64,000 nt of DNA from Pycnopodia helianthoides (GCA_032158295.1 CM063251.1:12253016-12317015); one strand, 5' to 3'; numbered from the stretch's first letter, positions 22,200-35,100 are shown. Translations and numbers: made by a program. The notes: generated from the sequence alone by a model not told the origin.

Positions 22200-24050
22200 T
22201 TATAATCTGGATATACAGTGTTTCTAAACATTGTGACATGGGCAGCTCATATATCCTTGACCACTCTTGAGCTAACTGCAGTTCTGCAAGAGAAAATTGT
22301 ACAGTCCAATTGATGACAAGATTACACATGTATTTAACAAAAGTACAAGAAGGAAGAAAACATTAGGGAATACGTTCAGGTGGGTTTAGAGTCGACTAAA
22401 CTTAACCATAGTCGATCTCCATGTAGATGTCACTCAAACGCTGGGTGGTTTGACTAGCTTGTCCAACTGGATCAACCTAGCCCCAGAGCACTGTTTCTTT
22501 CGCCGATTCGCAAGCTACATCACAATGAATGCGTAGTTTAACGATAATGGTAGAATTTGTTCAATATTGTGACAATGGTTTATCTTGAGATAATTCATTA
22601 ATAAAGCACTAAAGTGGAGAAAATAACAGAAATACTAAAATGAAAAATGAAAATAATCGTATCGTCTGCCCAACAACCAAATACATTGACTCAATGCTTT
22701 GACTAGTCCATCGACTAGACATGTTCGAGTGAAAAAGAGACCATGCATGCGTCATTTAAATTGCAATATTAAAAAAGGTCAGCATCTGAACTTGCTCAGG
22801 GCTGACAATGTGGGCACAACTTGGGCGTAAAGATAGACGTTTTTGAGCAAAAATGTCATATCACCAAATATACATAGCTCTTACAAAGTACATGACACAT
22901 GGGTTATGACATTGCACCCAAGTCATATCATAGTGTACATTGTACATGTGACTGCTAGTTAGCTGTCCCAACACTCTCCTTTCAAAATGAACTTTTAAGT
23001 GGTACTGTACTCAGATTTTTTTTTGCTGATGATGGAAGCTAGAATTTAGATAAAATGTGCGGTTATTTTTGGTCACCTTTAACACTTGGTGTTATCCTCC
23101 AGCAAACTAGAATCCTTGCATCTGTTTGGTCAAAGGTTGTGGGATATTCTTTGTTTATACCGCGCACACAGATCCTTGTCATTTGATTTGGTGGAACACG
23201 TGTCAAGTAATATCCTTTATTGTGCCATTACAATTTAATATAGGAGTCCTATATGGAAAAATTATGACACTTTGCAGCATTGTTTCCAAAAATAATCATT
23301 CCCCGCCTGTTTGTCCAAACCAAGCAAGGTCGTATCACGGCAGACAAGGGTGGTGTTTACATGTACATGGAATAGAATTTTTGCATAGAATTTTCAGAGT
23401 GTGGGGTGGACATGTTTCCATTTCTATTCAGCACATGGTCAGCGGCACACAGTACCCCGGAAAGTTGTCTCTTTTAGCTTGTTTACTAAAAACTACACAA
23501 AACAATGTAGGTATCATTGTAATAAAATAACATGCAGGATAACCCCTGGACGAACAAAAGGATTATTTTACAGTATAATGTAAACAAAATTACTTTATCT
23601 TTTTAATTAATTTTTAGGGATGAATGCTCAAAGACAAAGTTTATAATGCTTAGATGGAGGCGCAGTGCTTTTTTTCAGACTAATAACATTTAAACAGGAA
23701 TACTAAAACATCTGGGTTACTAGGCCGGCAAATATAGTTAATGTTAACTGCTGATGTAGGTCTACAACGTAGAAATATGCTGTACTGCACATGGCTAGAC
23801 ACACAGGAGAGTTCAGATCTATGCATGGAATGTTAGATGAAATTCATATACATCAGACTTAAGTTTTAATACCAAGGTATGCAACATAATGACGCTATGA
23901 AACTGAAGAACAAAAAAAAATATATATATTATTAGAAATGTTTAACAATCAAGTACACTGGCAAAATATGCAGCATTGCACTACAGCATGGACTTGTCTT
24001 CATACAAACTTACATACTCGATTCGGATTGATCGATCCGTGGCAACAAAC
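22200..24050. other. 5' flank of receptor gene; no further gene seen
   Basis: 22054-22290 may include 5' UTR and promoter but I see no TATA box at a fixed spacing. The rest is AT-rich with no coding signal or clear repeat. Confidence 0.4.
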
Positions 24051-24448
24051 AGTGCGACATTAACCCTTGGTCCGTCCTGTGTATTACGCAAAATTCTCTG
24101 CGTATTACGCCATTTTAAGGTGTGCAGCAAGTTTGCTTTTGAGAAAAATTTGTTGTGACATGTAATCTTGAAGACAAATTCGTTACTACATGCACGCTCA
24201 TGGAATATGAGAAATTATCTTCCAGTACGCGCTAATCCTCCAATCGGATGCTCGAACCGGAGTGTGGTATCAAGCGATAACCTACTCCCAGTTTATATAA
24301 TTGCACTCTGCGTATTGTGAGTGTCAATGCATCACGCTCCGCACACGGTCAGTGCAAAAATTACATTCTGAACTTTGCGCGTGCATGACGTTTCTAAACT
24401 TTGTTTCTTTATGAGGTTGGTTGACTTATACGAGGCTGGAAGATAAAT

Positions 24449-24645
24449 TTGTTATCACATGCGCGCTCGTGGAATGGCCTCGTTGGATATGGGACACAGA
24501 CGCGCTATATTTTTCCATATTCCACTTGCCCTTGTGTGATAACTCATAATATAACGTGTTTATATACAATAGGCCTCGGTGGATACGGGATGCAGACACA
24601 TTTTTTCGGATTTCATTCGTGCTTGTGTGATATTAACTGATAACG
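24449..24645. repeat. Diverged tandem pair of about 100-bp units
   Basis: GGCCTCGTTGGATATGGGAC and GGCCTCGGTGGATACGGGAT start two similar blocks that each continue through CAGACGC or CAGACAC, a T-rich stretch, TTCCACTTGC or TTCATTCGTGC, and CTTGTGTGATA. A related start, GCGCTCGTGGAAT or GCTCATGGAAT, occurs also at 24195. Confidence 0.5.
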
Positions 24646-24658
24646 GCAGAGTGCAATG

Positions 24659-25002
24659 TTAAAGGTGCTGTACACATTTGGTAGTTGGAGCCTACTGATT
24701 GTGTTAATCCTATAGAAGTGTAGGTACATACATAGGTACATACAATAAAACTAACCTGTGAAAATTTCACTTCAAAAGATGGTCGCGTTTTTGAGATATC
24801 ACCGAAAAACCGGAGCGAATATTTCCACGCAGGAAGAATATTCCCCATAGGAATACACAGTCCGAGAAAAATTTTCTCAGATTCAAATTTTGGGGAATAA
24901 AAAGTGATATATTTTCCATAACCGTAGTACTTCGAAGTTAAAAGTAAGTTTTTATTGCCATTAATTTTCAGAGTCATTACCAAACGTGTACTGTGCCTTT
25001 AA
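24659..25002. mobile_element. TTAA-flanked MITE, AAGGTGCTGTACACATTTGG family
   Basis: TTAA at 24659-24662 and 24999-25002. The left end AAGGTGCTGTACACATTTGG matches the inverse of the right end CCAAACGTGTACTGTGCCTT. The copy at 56092-56450 shares AATATTCGCTCCGG and ACCTGTGAAAATTTCAC in opposite orientation. Confidence 0.8.
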
Positions 25003-25065
25003 GTCATGGTAAAACTCTGGGCTCACTTACATCTGGAACTTATAAATTAAACGTTTCGTGTGTAT

Positions 25066-25770
25066 TGTGGCGTGTTGCAGTCCAGCCGTTAAGAGCACTT
25101 AACTCAAGCTCTGGTGATTCTGATCAGCAGTGTGGGTTCGAGTCCCAGTCTGGACACTTGTGTCCTTAAACCCTAACGGACTAGACCCTTGGGTACACAT
25201 ACTGCCCAAATCCTTCAATATCCTTCGGATTAAAGTTGTAATAAACCTAAAGTGCCCAAATCCTTCAATATCCTTCAACTTATTGTAAGTATACATATTA
25301 GCCCAATCCTTCAAAATCCTTTTGAGACAGAAGTTAGGGAGTCAAAAAATGTCAAAAAAGCCCAAAACCTTCAGAATCCTATTTTGGCTAAGCTGCATGA
25401 TACATAAAACCTTCAAAATCCTCCTATGTAAAAACAGCCCGGTAGCGCAAGTCCTGCGAAATCCTACCCTAACAAAAACTCATCTTAGCCCAAAGCCTTC
25501 AAAATCCTCCTGTGTTGCAGATCCCTAATAGCCCAAATCCTTCACAATCCTGCACTTTGGCAATGAGGATATTGTAGGACTTGGGTTCTTTAGGGTTAAG
25601 CGAGACACTTAACCATTTTTGCATCGTCCTTCAGACGGGACATAAAGTCCTGTGTGTTGTGTAATGCGCATAAAAGAACTGTTACACTTAGCGCTAAGAA
25701 AAAGGGTTTTCTCCGGTGTTTTTAGCAGTGGCTGCCCATAGATATTTAAGCACTATATGAAAACTAGTCT
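25066..25770 (+). repeat. tRNA-Leu-type SINE split by a TTAA element
   Basis: The head (25080-25165) has the A-box region CAGCCGTTAAGAGCAC and B-box region GTGGGTTCGAGTCCC, ending CACTTGTGTCC. The body resumes at 25600 with GCGAGACACTTAACC and continues GGACATAAAGTCCTG and GCAGTGGCTGCCCA. In the intact SINE at 36053-36478 the two halves are joined as TGTCCTTAAGCAAGACAC, so the SINE is interrupted exactly at a TTAA. Confidence 0.75.
25166..25599. mobile_element. TTAA-flanked element nested in a SINE, with CCTTCAAAATCCT repeats
   Basis: TTAA at 25166-25169 and 25596-25599, with short inverted ends AACCCTAA (about 8 bp) and TTAGGGTT. Inside, a degenerate motif CCCAAATCCTTCAAAATCCT recurs about eight times with irregular spacing. 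No coding potential. Its removal, leaving one TTAA, restores the SINE sequence. Confidence 0.75.
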
Positions 25771-26423
25771 GTATACTTTTCTCTGAAAATATTGGAACTA
25801 GTACATTCTCAAAAAGATTTGTTTATATATGTGCACAGCCACAATCATGGGTACACTTTTTGTTACAAAGACACCAAATATACAATACACACATTTTGAG
25901 TAACTCTTTGCAGATCTGGTATTCGACAAACTCAAGTACTTTCTACTCTTCATTCACACAGCGCTGGTTAACTAATTTACAAACAACATTGAAATAAGTG
26001 TCACATCACTGGTTTCCAAACTGTTGTTCATAATGTGGACAAAAAAAAATGTGTACCCATGATTGTGGCTGTGCACATATGTTAAAATAATGTTCCAACC
26101 CATGCCTTGTACACAATAACCATCTAAATATATCCTACTCCATGCAACTCCATCATCTGACATAAAGCGTCTTTGTCGTGGCCTAAAACCGACCACATGA
26201 CCCCTCTCCTCCATCAACTCCACTGGCTCCTAGTCCATCAGCAAATTGTTTTCAAGATCCTTGCGGGACTATAAGTGTCTCCACAATACCGGCCCTGTAT
26301 ATCTCACCAGTCTCATCAAGGTATACCATTCCAGACGACCTGGCCTCCACTCTGGTTCAGACAGTACACTCGACTCGTAGCTGTTCCCAAGGTTGTACTC
26401 TGCTGCAGAGTGCAGGTAATCAC

Positions 26424-27190
26424 AGGCCTAGAATTACACGGAGGCCACAAAGGCCATGGCCTCCGTTGCCCTGCTCTTGGCCTTGGTACCCATAGACTTT
26501 CCAATGGTAGTGCCCTTTGTAAAATGGAAATGGCCTTGCCCTCTCAAAGATGAAATTCCAGGCCGGTAATCATGCATTTTACGCATCTGCCACGTGCCTT
26601 TGGAACTGTCTTCCTAATCAAATCCGTTCTGCAGAATCACAGAAACATCTCAGAACTTTCCCAGTCAATGGTTGATTGCTGAGGACCAACTGTCTTTTCC
26701 CATTATCTGTGCCTTTATTTACTTGCTCGGCTCTGTTTTTCTGGTAAAGCGCTGTGGATAACCAGTATCAGAACGCTTTATTATAGATCATGCCTGTTAA
26801 GAGTATCCACCTGACCACTCAATATCATCCACCATTTACCTTGAAGGATAAATGCACTGCATGTACATGTCAGCTTGCAATACTGTGCAAGTCTCCCCGG
26901 TTGGGCACTGTTTAAATGTGTGATTTAGTTTCCCTCACATGTTTAAGGCAAAGTGCACGAATCCAAGAAACTCAAATACGCGCAGTCTTTATGATTTTGT
27001 GTTGTGAATACAGGCCTGAAATTTCATCTTCGAGAGGGCAAGGCCATTTTCATTTTCCAAATAGCACGTTTCCAGGTTCCATTGGAATCTTGAGTAAGTC
27101 TATGGCCTGGGAAACTTTTGAAGGGGCACCAAGCCCGAGGCCAAGACCAGGGTAACGGAAGCCATGGCCTCTGTGTAATTCTAGGCCTGT
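26424..27190. repeat. Two copies of the AGGCCTGGAATT repeat and intervening sequence
   Basis: 26424-26570 is in the opposite orientation to 21416-21592 (ATTACACGGAGGCCACAAAG, GAGATGAAATTCCAGGCC-like end). 27010-27190 is in the same orientation (GCAAGGCCATTTTC, CTCTGTGTAATTCTAGGCCT). Between them a SINE-like tail GGTAAAGCGCTGTGG lies at 26742. No gene seen. Confidence 0.6.
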
Positions 27191-27719
27191 GAATACATCC
27201 ACACAGCTCACAGATTTCTGTATGTACACATATTTCTGTGCACATTTATGATTTATACAACTTAACCACATACAAACCTGTGCAGTTGAATGGTTTCAAT
27301 TTTTGTTATGTTCAACTCACTGGGTCCTGGGAAAATTGTTACCAAAAATAACCAAGCGGCAAGAGTAGAATCGACTAGGACTAGGAGTTTTTTAATAACA
27401 TTGGCCTGCTTGCCCGAGTACAACGTACATGACAGTACTCAGTATTGTGCAGTTTCAAATAAATACTATTTTGCAATGAGAATTATTTTCCATGTTATGT
27501 GAGACAAACACTGAACATCATGCTGAAAAGAAACACTGTCACTGCATGCACACACACATACAAAAAAAAACTGGCCGAGGCTGAAGTCCTGGACCAGGCA
27601 GGACACGGCTTAGGTAAACTTCCCAAATCACAAATTAATGTTCAATGATTACCAGAATTACTTCTACATTTTTCAAATCACAACAAGAGATTTGCAAACA
27701 GATTTGAACGAATACTTAC

Positions 27720-27730
27720 ACGTTCGCCAT
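27720..27730 (-). other. Candidate tiny first coding exon (ATGGCGAACGT before GTAAGT)
   Basis: On minus, ACAATGGCGAACGT is followed directly by a perfect donor, GTAAGT (27719-27714), in a locally CpG-containing region. It would encode MAN plus two bases (phase 2). It lies upstream of the receptor gene, but its phase does not fit the receptor's ectodomain exon without another exon. Could be a chance ATG plus donor. Confidence 0.2.
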
Positions 27731-27734
27731 TGTC

Positions 27735-29400
27735 GTTTCACACACTTGGTATTACGGCGGCCATTTTGTTGTAAGAATATGCATTCATTCATGTGCACAG
27801 GCCGAAAAACACACAGGTCGCATTTTTCACTTTAAAAAAATATATAAATATAGCCCTACGTACCAACAGATAGGCTCTTAAATCTAAAGCAATATGGACA
27901 GGATATTTCTATCATTATTTGCATTCCGATTCCATATCATACTCTCCGATAAATACAATGTAATTTGAGTTTTGAAAATTCCATCGCAAAATACTACGAA
28001 GTACAAACATCCAATATGGCCGCTGCTTGCTTATGTTTTTAAAAGTGATATACAATACGCTACGGTTTAGTTTCTGCTTACACTGAGGACCGTCTAATGG
28101 CAGACGTTTTCGTTTCCCACGATCCGAAAGGTCAATTTGGGCGGCATGCACGATTAACAATTTTGTTTCTCGTACAACCTACGAACATTTCCAATACCGC
28201 GCAAAAAGTGAGTTTGCGATACTTTGAAAACCTGAAAATTTAGAGGTAAACTGTAAGTTTGGGCGTGGGTGGTCTGGATTTGTTCGGGTCAGTAGAGCTA
28301 GGCTACTTAAATTGTTGGTGTAATAATATTGTCTGACAACTTCCTCCATGGCTTGTACAAGGGGCTAGGCCCCCCCAAGATTTCCCGGAGTGGTGACATC
28401 AGTGATGAGTCAGTCAGCGGCACAATTGCCATATTAAGAAAGGCTAAGCACCAAAACTTGCTAAGCACCCCAAATCTTGCTTAAACCTATTGGTGGTTAA
28501 TAGGTTCTAACTGATAATCATATAATCAACAAACACTGACTAAGAGCCAACATAGCTGGACTGTATCCTGCTGATTCTCCAAACAGTGAAGACAGGGTGC
28601 AGAAAAGAAATGCTTATCAGATTTGGGGGAGGCAGGCATGAATTGCTTAAAACTGCCTGCTAGCAGCATCAGCCATTTTAAACCAGAACTACACAAAATT
28701 TGCATTCAGTAGATCTGATTCTGTTTTCTGGCATTCTTTCCTTTGTGTTGATTGTGCCATCTTTTTAATCAGTGTGTTCTTATTACCATCTTAATATTTT
28801 TCAAAACTCTGTTTATGGGTTTTTTTCTTCTTCTTGTTTTAAGTTTTGTTTGGCTTATTGTGTAATCTGTGTCTCTGTATTGGGATGGGAGGGTAATGGT
28901 TGCCACAGAATGGGCCACCCATAGTTGAAATAAGAAAGAAATCAATAAACAAATAAATAAGTAGAGGATATTGTTTTACGCTGGTTCACTGTGTGATTAA
29001 TTGCTGTTTTAATTGCATTTCATGCTTGTTGTCTGTCAAAAGGCCGAAACAAAATTACCCCTGGCGGGACAAAAATGTTTTATACATCTATCTATCTATC
29101 TACCTATCTCTCTACTAGATTCAACTTATTTTTAGCAGATCTGCTGTGGAATGCCAAATGTCACGAGTCTGAATCCCCAAGTTCTCTGACCTATAATTTT
29201 TTTCCCTAAGCATTGCTTGTACATTACTTGGAGGACTGATGCTATTGTTCTACACTATCATGATATTTATTATGCAGTAAAATTATTTGTAAATGGAGAA
29301 TTTGTTTTTTACCGAGGCACAAACCAGATTGCAACACCACAACAAGGGTCAATCTGGACGATGTATGTTAGAGATCAAATGACTGACAGCCCCCCCCCCC
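27735..29400. other. Intergenic region, no gene recognised
   Basis: 28000-28200 has some CpG and AATATGGCCGCTGC, promoter-like but unproven. 28345-28600 has diverged repeat sequence (GCTAAGCACC, CTTGCTTAAACC). A short TCTA array lies at 29081-29113. 29390-29401 is a C run. Confidence 0.4.
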
Positions 29401-29439
29401 CAGAGCAAGATATGACAAATTCAAGAGACCCCTACATTA

Positions 29440-29735
29440 GTGCCAGATGGCTCAGTTGGTAGAGTGCGGGTGGCCTAGGGATTATTAACATGGGCTGAAG
29501 GAGGTTGATTCAAAAGAGAGCGCTATCAGAAGACATTTGTGCACAGTTCACCGTACCCGTACGGGGGTGGGGACAGAGAATCTCTGGTGGGGGGGGGGGG
29601 GTCGGGGGGGGGGGGGGACGGAATCTCCTGCCACACCAGCACAATAATTCGGAGGTCGCAGGTTCAAATCCCGCTGTGGTAAATTTGTCTTTGTTCAACC
29701 CAAATTCCAGTCAGTTTCCCATGTAGTTTATTACC
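29440..29735 (+). repeat. tRNA-Asn-type SINE interrupted by a G-rich insert
   Basis: The head begins at GCCAGATGGCTCAGTTGGTAG (29440) and its B-box end GGAGGTCGCAGGTTCAAATC is at 29651, followed by the usual TTTGTCTTTGTTCAACCC body and GTCAGTTTCCCATGTAG. The roughly 165-bp insert between them includes two G runs (29588-29617) and matches, in reverse, 53120-53240 (AGATTCTGTCAC, CTTCTGATAGCGCCCTC). Confidence 0.65.
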
Positions 29736-30040
29736 AGAGATCAGCATATTTAACATACCTCTGATATAAATAATCACACCATAAAAAATATTAAACACAT
29801 GTATCAACTAATCAGCAGCCTTTATTGAATGGTAAATCTGAAATTTTGTACACATAAAAAAAAACCTTCATATTTGATACAAACTGGTGGATCATTTTGA
29901 ATGGGAATCTTAAACTTAGATAGTTTTTTTTTGGGGGGGGGCGTAACTTGCATCATACTTTGTCGACATTTTAAATCAATCATTTATTTTTATCTGATAA
30001 TTATGAATCAAGGCAGACTTCACAGCCAGACTTGACCCCT

Positions 30041-30225
30041 GGGCCCAATTTCATAGAAGCACAAAAAGTAGCTAAGCACAACAAAATTATGCTTACCAGA
30101 ATAAGGTTACCAGCTAAACTACCGTGTCACAAGTACAATTAGTGACTGGTATCCAGCTCTTTTCTGCTTAGCAGAAAATTAATAAGCAATATTTTCTGCT
30201 TAAGCAGCTCTATGAAATTGGGCCC
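30041..30225. mobile_element. Palindromic MITE, GGGCCCAATTTCATAG family
   Basis: Ends GGGCCCAATTTCATAGAAGC and AGCTCTATGAAATTGGGCCC. The interior matches 10770-10964 closely. Confidence 0.85.
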
Positions 30226-30865
30226 TGATAAGAGTGCAGTTCAACCAAATGAGGCTGTCATCATAAATTAATTTGAATAAATCATAATATGGTTGTGTAA
30301 GTGCAACAAACTTGTATCTCCTAAAATAGCGTTTACGTTACATAATAATTGTTTCTCGTACGTATAAAATATCCCGGATGTAAAAAAAAAAATATAATTT
30401 GCACCCAGATACGTTGTTTTTCACACAGAGCAATTTTCATGCGTGACATAATGATACTACAAAACTCTAGATACGATGTTGCTGCACCGACACAACGATA
30501 TTATTAAGAACCAGTGGTCATGTATCTTCTAGTCTCTAATATTTCTTTTCTTCAGGTTTAGGTTTATTCATTTTTCATAACTTCCATAATGAACACAAAA
30601 TAAAATAAGTAAACAAAGTACAATAAATAAACATGGCGTAAAAAGTAAAAAACACTGCACCTTTTAACCATACCTGCCCCCCCAGCCTGAAGAGAAACGA
30701 GTAAAAAAGTTCATCAAAAGTTGACCATTGATGAATTGGAATGTGATGGGCATATCAAACTGCTGTGACACCTTTCTGGGGGAGTGCATGGCTGTGAACT
30801 AATACCCCCCTCGCCAGTCCCAAAAGGCAGCCAGTTTAGTTGGGTGATGAATGGGTTTAAAGCCT

Positions 30866-31036
30866 GGGCCCAGTTTCATAGAGCTGCTTAAGCAGAAAAT
30901 ACTGCTTAACATTTGTCTGCTAAGCAGAAATGAGCAGGATACCAGTCACTAATTGTACACGTAACATGGTAGTTTGGCATAATATTGTCGTGCTTAGCTA
31001 ACTTTTTTGCTTGAGCAGCTCTGCGAAATTGGACCC
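30866..31036. mobile_element. Palindromic MITE, GGGCCCAATTTCATAG family
   Basis: Left end GGGCCCAGTTTCATAGAGC; right end GCTCTGCGAAATTGGACCC. Opposite interior orientation to 30041-30225 (TGAGCAGGATACCAGTCAC). Confidence 0.8.
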
Positions 31037-31229
31037 TGGTTCATACTTCATGTAAAAGCAAATTTTGTGACGTAATTAAATTGATACGCCCCGTTTTCCT
31101 ACTTGTGATGCAAGACATTGAGCTTTGCTTTCACTTTCGCCTGAATTATGAATCAGGCTTTAATTCCAATGGAATCGTTCATGATTAATTTAGTAGAACA
31201 TTTGATCCAACGTGTTGAAAAAGACATCA

Positions 31230-31475
31230 GGGTCCAATTTCATAGAGCCCCTTCAGCAGAAATTACTGCTTAACGATTGTCTGCTAAGCAGAAATGAGCA
31301 GGGTACCAGTCACAAATTGTACATGTGACATGGTAGTTTGGCTGGCAACCTTATTCTGGTGAGCATAATTTTTGTAGTGCTTAGCTACTTTTGGTGCTTC
31401 AGCAGCTCTATGAAATTGGGCCCTGGGTCCAACTTCACGGCACTGCTTACCGCGGAATTCTGCGCCATGAAACTG
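31230..31475. mobile_element. Palindromic MITE plus adjoining fragment of a second type
   Basis: 31230-31423 has ends GGGTCCAATTTCATAGAGC and GCTCTATGAAATTGGGCCC. Immediately after it, 31424-31475 contains CACTGCTTACCGCGGAATTC and TGCGCCATGAAACTGG, a shortened relative of the element at 283-403. Confidence 0.75.
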
Positions 31476-31538
31476 GACAGTATGGGTTTTGAGGCAGTGC
31501 ATGGTGAGGTATCAATGTATATTCAGTTTGCGGTAACA

Positions 31539-31828
31539 TTAACACGTTGACTGCCGGTCAAATAATCATAGGGCGTTCCCATTTGCCAAGTGTGGTGCGC
31601 ATGCGCACATACCAAACTGGTACTATACACACACAAAAATGAACATACGTATTCTTAGGATGTATGTCCTCACCACTGCCAGAAGCATATTTGTTGCGTT
31701 CTCAGTGATGCCAGTGTATTTAAATAACAATACAAAGCCCTTTCATTCTCTACGAGTATACTCGTAGTGGCAGAATCCGTTACACCTGTTACTACGAATA
31801 TACTCGTAGGCGGCAGTCAACGTGTTAA
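31539..31828. mobile_element. TTAA-flanked MITE with CACGTTGACTGCCG ends
   Basis: TTAA at 31539-31542 and 31825-31828. Left end CACGTTGACTGCCGGTC; right end GGCGGCAGTCAACGTG is its inverse over 13-14 bases. The interior includes ATACTCGTAG motifs in both orientations. A broken end of the same family lies at 57249-57293. Confidence 0.8.
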
Positions 31829-31882
31829 GTGTATATGACTACTTTGCTGTGTAGATTTGTTCTTTGAGAACTTGTCTTGCTA

Positions 31883-31888
31883 TTTATT
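31883..31888 (-). promoter_or_regulatory. Candidate BRD7 polyadenylation signal
   Basis: TTTATT on plus (AATAAA on minus), about 235 bases after the BRD7 stop at 32124-32122. No better hexamer lies closer. Confidence 0.45.
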
Positions 31889-32121
31889 CTACTGCCGCGG
31901 AGTAGATTTCGGAATTTGGGAGACAACTTAGAACTGTCCTTCTTCTTAAGTACTATCTGGGGAGGTAGGGAATCAGCCTGGACTACTACTTTCACTTAGT
32001 TGATCGAGGGGCCTTCTTGTTTGAATTGGACCACTTAAGCACTTCTTTGAAAAAAAATGCTGCAGGATGTGAACAAAAAAGGTTTACTTGACTTGGGGGA
32101 ATTTTTTTAAATCCCATCTGT

Positions 32122-35100
32122 CTATGACGCGACTTGACTCATCTGAATGTCCACAGGAACGTCTAGTGAGGATTCCCCCTCTGCAGGGCTCTCTTCGGTC
32201 ACCTCCTTGTCCACGTCAGTTGCAATACCCAATGCGTCACGAACTGCTCCAACTGGAACAACATCTGAAGGTTTGATCTGTTCGGAGAGATTGGAAACGA
32301 ATAACAAGATTTGAGGCTCTGAACGGTGGAGGATCGTCATTGCTTTCGGTTCGCAGTTTTAATTGTTGGGTGTTGAGATAACTTTTTGCTGGTCTCAGTC
32401 TCGATAAACACCCTGTGATCGCCGCCGAGCGGTCTAGTTCACAGAACCCAAGCTCTGGTGGTGTTGTCAGCAGCAGAGTGTGGGTTCAAATCCCGGTCAT
32501 GACACTTGTGCCCTTGAGCAAGGCACTCAACCATAATTGCTTTGTAAAAAAGTTGGGAAGGTAGTGCATTCTGCTCTACCAGCCAGTCTCCTAGTAGATG
32601 ATACCCATGCCTACATCCTTATGGACTGTTTGAGCCCCGGGAGTACGTGGCAACGTGCCCCTGGTGACAGTTGATTTAGGTCGACAGCCCACATCAGTGT
32701 AGCCCTCGCCTTCAAGTGGCCGTCCGGCCTTGTGATGTTAGGCGATATCTTTAAAAGAAATGATAATAATCACCTTAGAGGTTAGTTGCAGCAGTTGTTG
32801 TGTGAGCTTCTCAGCGATGCTACTCTCTTGCTCCGACGGCTTTGCGACGAACTGAAGATGATTCGGGGGTTTCCGACTGAGTCTCGCCGTCTGCGTCTTC
32901 TCCAACTCGTTGATCAGATCGCTGGTGCTCTTCAGCTTATTGTCAATCTCTGCCGATTCGATTGCAGGCGCAGAGTCTGCGTGACTGCCCAGGAGTTTTT
33001 CTAGATGTACAAATCGGAGTACCCATATGACTTCACACTCACAATTTGTATGTCAAAAGCTATTGTAAGACCTTATACTACTATTGCTGAAGTACAAGTT
33101 TGACATACATTTACGTAGAGCTACTATGGAGCTAGTAATAATAGTAATAGTTAATAGTGCTGTGTTTAACGCTACTACAAATTTTGTATTTCTTGGCCCA
33201 TTTGTATAAAGATACAAACAGAAAGAATTGCTTAACAAAATTTGTTAAGTTAACAGAAATTTAAGTATGTTTATTTATCACATGGCATTTTGGCTTGATA
33301 CCTTTTTTCTTTTGCTATTAGCAACAAATCTATGAGGTGATGTGAGTTTGTGCTTAGCTGGTTTAAAAAACATTGGCCTCTGGTTACTTGTATAGGGTAC
33401 ATAGTTGAACTGACAGAATAGATATCGTGGCGTGTGGTGGCCCAAGCGGTCAAGTGCACCGGACTCAAGCTCTGGTGTTTCTTATCAGCAGAGTGTGGGC
33501 TCCAGTCATGGTTGCGACACTTGCGTGCTTACAGAAGATACTTAACCAATTTTATGCTTCATCCTTCGGATGAAACGTAAAGCCGTTGGTCCCATGTGTT
33601 GTGTATTAAATTCAATACATTGTGTAATGTACGTACAAAAAAACCAAGTACACTTATCATTAAAAGAAGAAGCTCGCCCTGGTGTTTCTGGCAGTGGCTG
33701 CCAAATGCGCCACAGCACCTTGTAAACCCTTATAAGGTGCTACATAATTCGGTCTCATAATTCATAAAAACTTAAAAACCTGTCTTGAAAAGTGTCTCTC
33801 TTTGTTCAAGCGCCCTGAGCACCTTATTAGTAGATACGTGTACTATATAAGACTCCAATATTAATATATTGGACTGTTTTGGCAACTATTGGTGGCTCAG
33901 TAGGAAGGGAACTGGAGTGATAATGCTCTGAGTCTGAAGCAGCGGCCGCTGTTACTTACCGAGTGACGGAAGAAATGACATATCAATGCCAACGTCTGCC
34001 AGTGACCTGAGGGAGTCAAACTGGATGTTTGTTTCTGCGGACTCCTGTTCCTCCTTCACGGTTTCCTGAACGCCGGAGGTCTCCTTCTGGCTACTAGCCG
34101 AGACAGCCGAGACAGCCGTGACAGCCGAGTCATCTGTTCTCGCAGGTTCTGCGTCCACTGATTTCTGCTTCAAAGAGAACAACAAAATAAAATAATCTAA
34201 TTTCATTTCATTTCATTTATTAACTCAGGTTGTGAAGCCAAGGACTCTCAGAAAGCGAACTTAATCACTATACTAGCCAAGAACCCCGTGGAGAGAGGAC
34301 AATGAAGGAACTTTCAGTTTTAGGTGTGGGAGGAAAACCCCAGAGAAATTTTCCAGGAAAAAAACGCACGCAATCAGGCAGGGACTAAAAAACCCAATCC
34401 ACGTAGTGCCCAAAAGGGATTGTAGTCATTGCACTGTTGATAATTACAACTAATCCTTGTGTGGAGAAGGTAGGGAATAGGCAGCACCATGAACCAAGAT
34501 TCTAAAAAAGGCCTTAAAGTCTAAATTCTGAAATTTCTCCTTCAGTGTTGGGACTTTCACTTTAATTTTGTTTTTGCAGTTGGCACACACATCCGGGAAG
34601 AAAGGGAAAAAAAAACCACATTGTGTTCTAAGCAAGTTCATGAACTGTGTTCCCTTACCTGTTTTAGTAGAGCCATTGTCTTGGAATGTTGACCCTTAGT
34701 GAGTGTGTCTAGCATGCCATCGACGAGGCTAATCACATAATCATCACAATTTTCTACATATTCTTTAATGCTGAAAAAAAAATGTTAAAAAGAAACTGAT
34801 GTCAATCACAACATTTCCAATAGGCTCTATTACTGCCATTGCAGGGGCAAATCACACAAAAGATATGGTCAGGGCTCAAATTTTACACCGGACCGCTGCC
34901 CCCCCCCCCCCCAGGCCAATGGTTTTAGCTTTGGGCCAGTAAACCAGTCCGGCGGTCTTCAGTTTTTCAATTGAAAAATAATACCTCACTGTGTAATTAT
35001 CTCAAATTAAAAAAATAATGATGTTAAAAACCTTCATGGGATGAATTTTACAGGATTTTGTTTTGGTATTACATTAAAGATAAACAGTTCCATGAAATAT

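Noticed and set aside
27720..27730. Alternative first exon of the activin receptor
   Set aside because: Phase 2 does not join in frame to the ectodomain exon, and the exon at 22053-21981 supplies a proper signal peptide in phase.
32786..33004. Plus-strand ORF MQQLLCELLSDATLLL
   Set aside because: Antisense of the BRD7 exon 32774-33000, which has the correct phase and family similarity.
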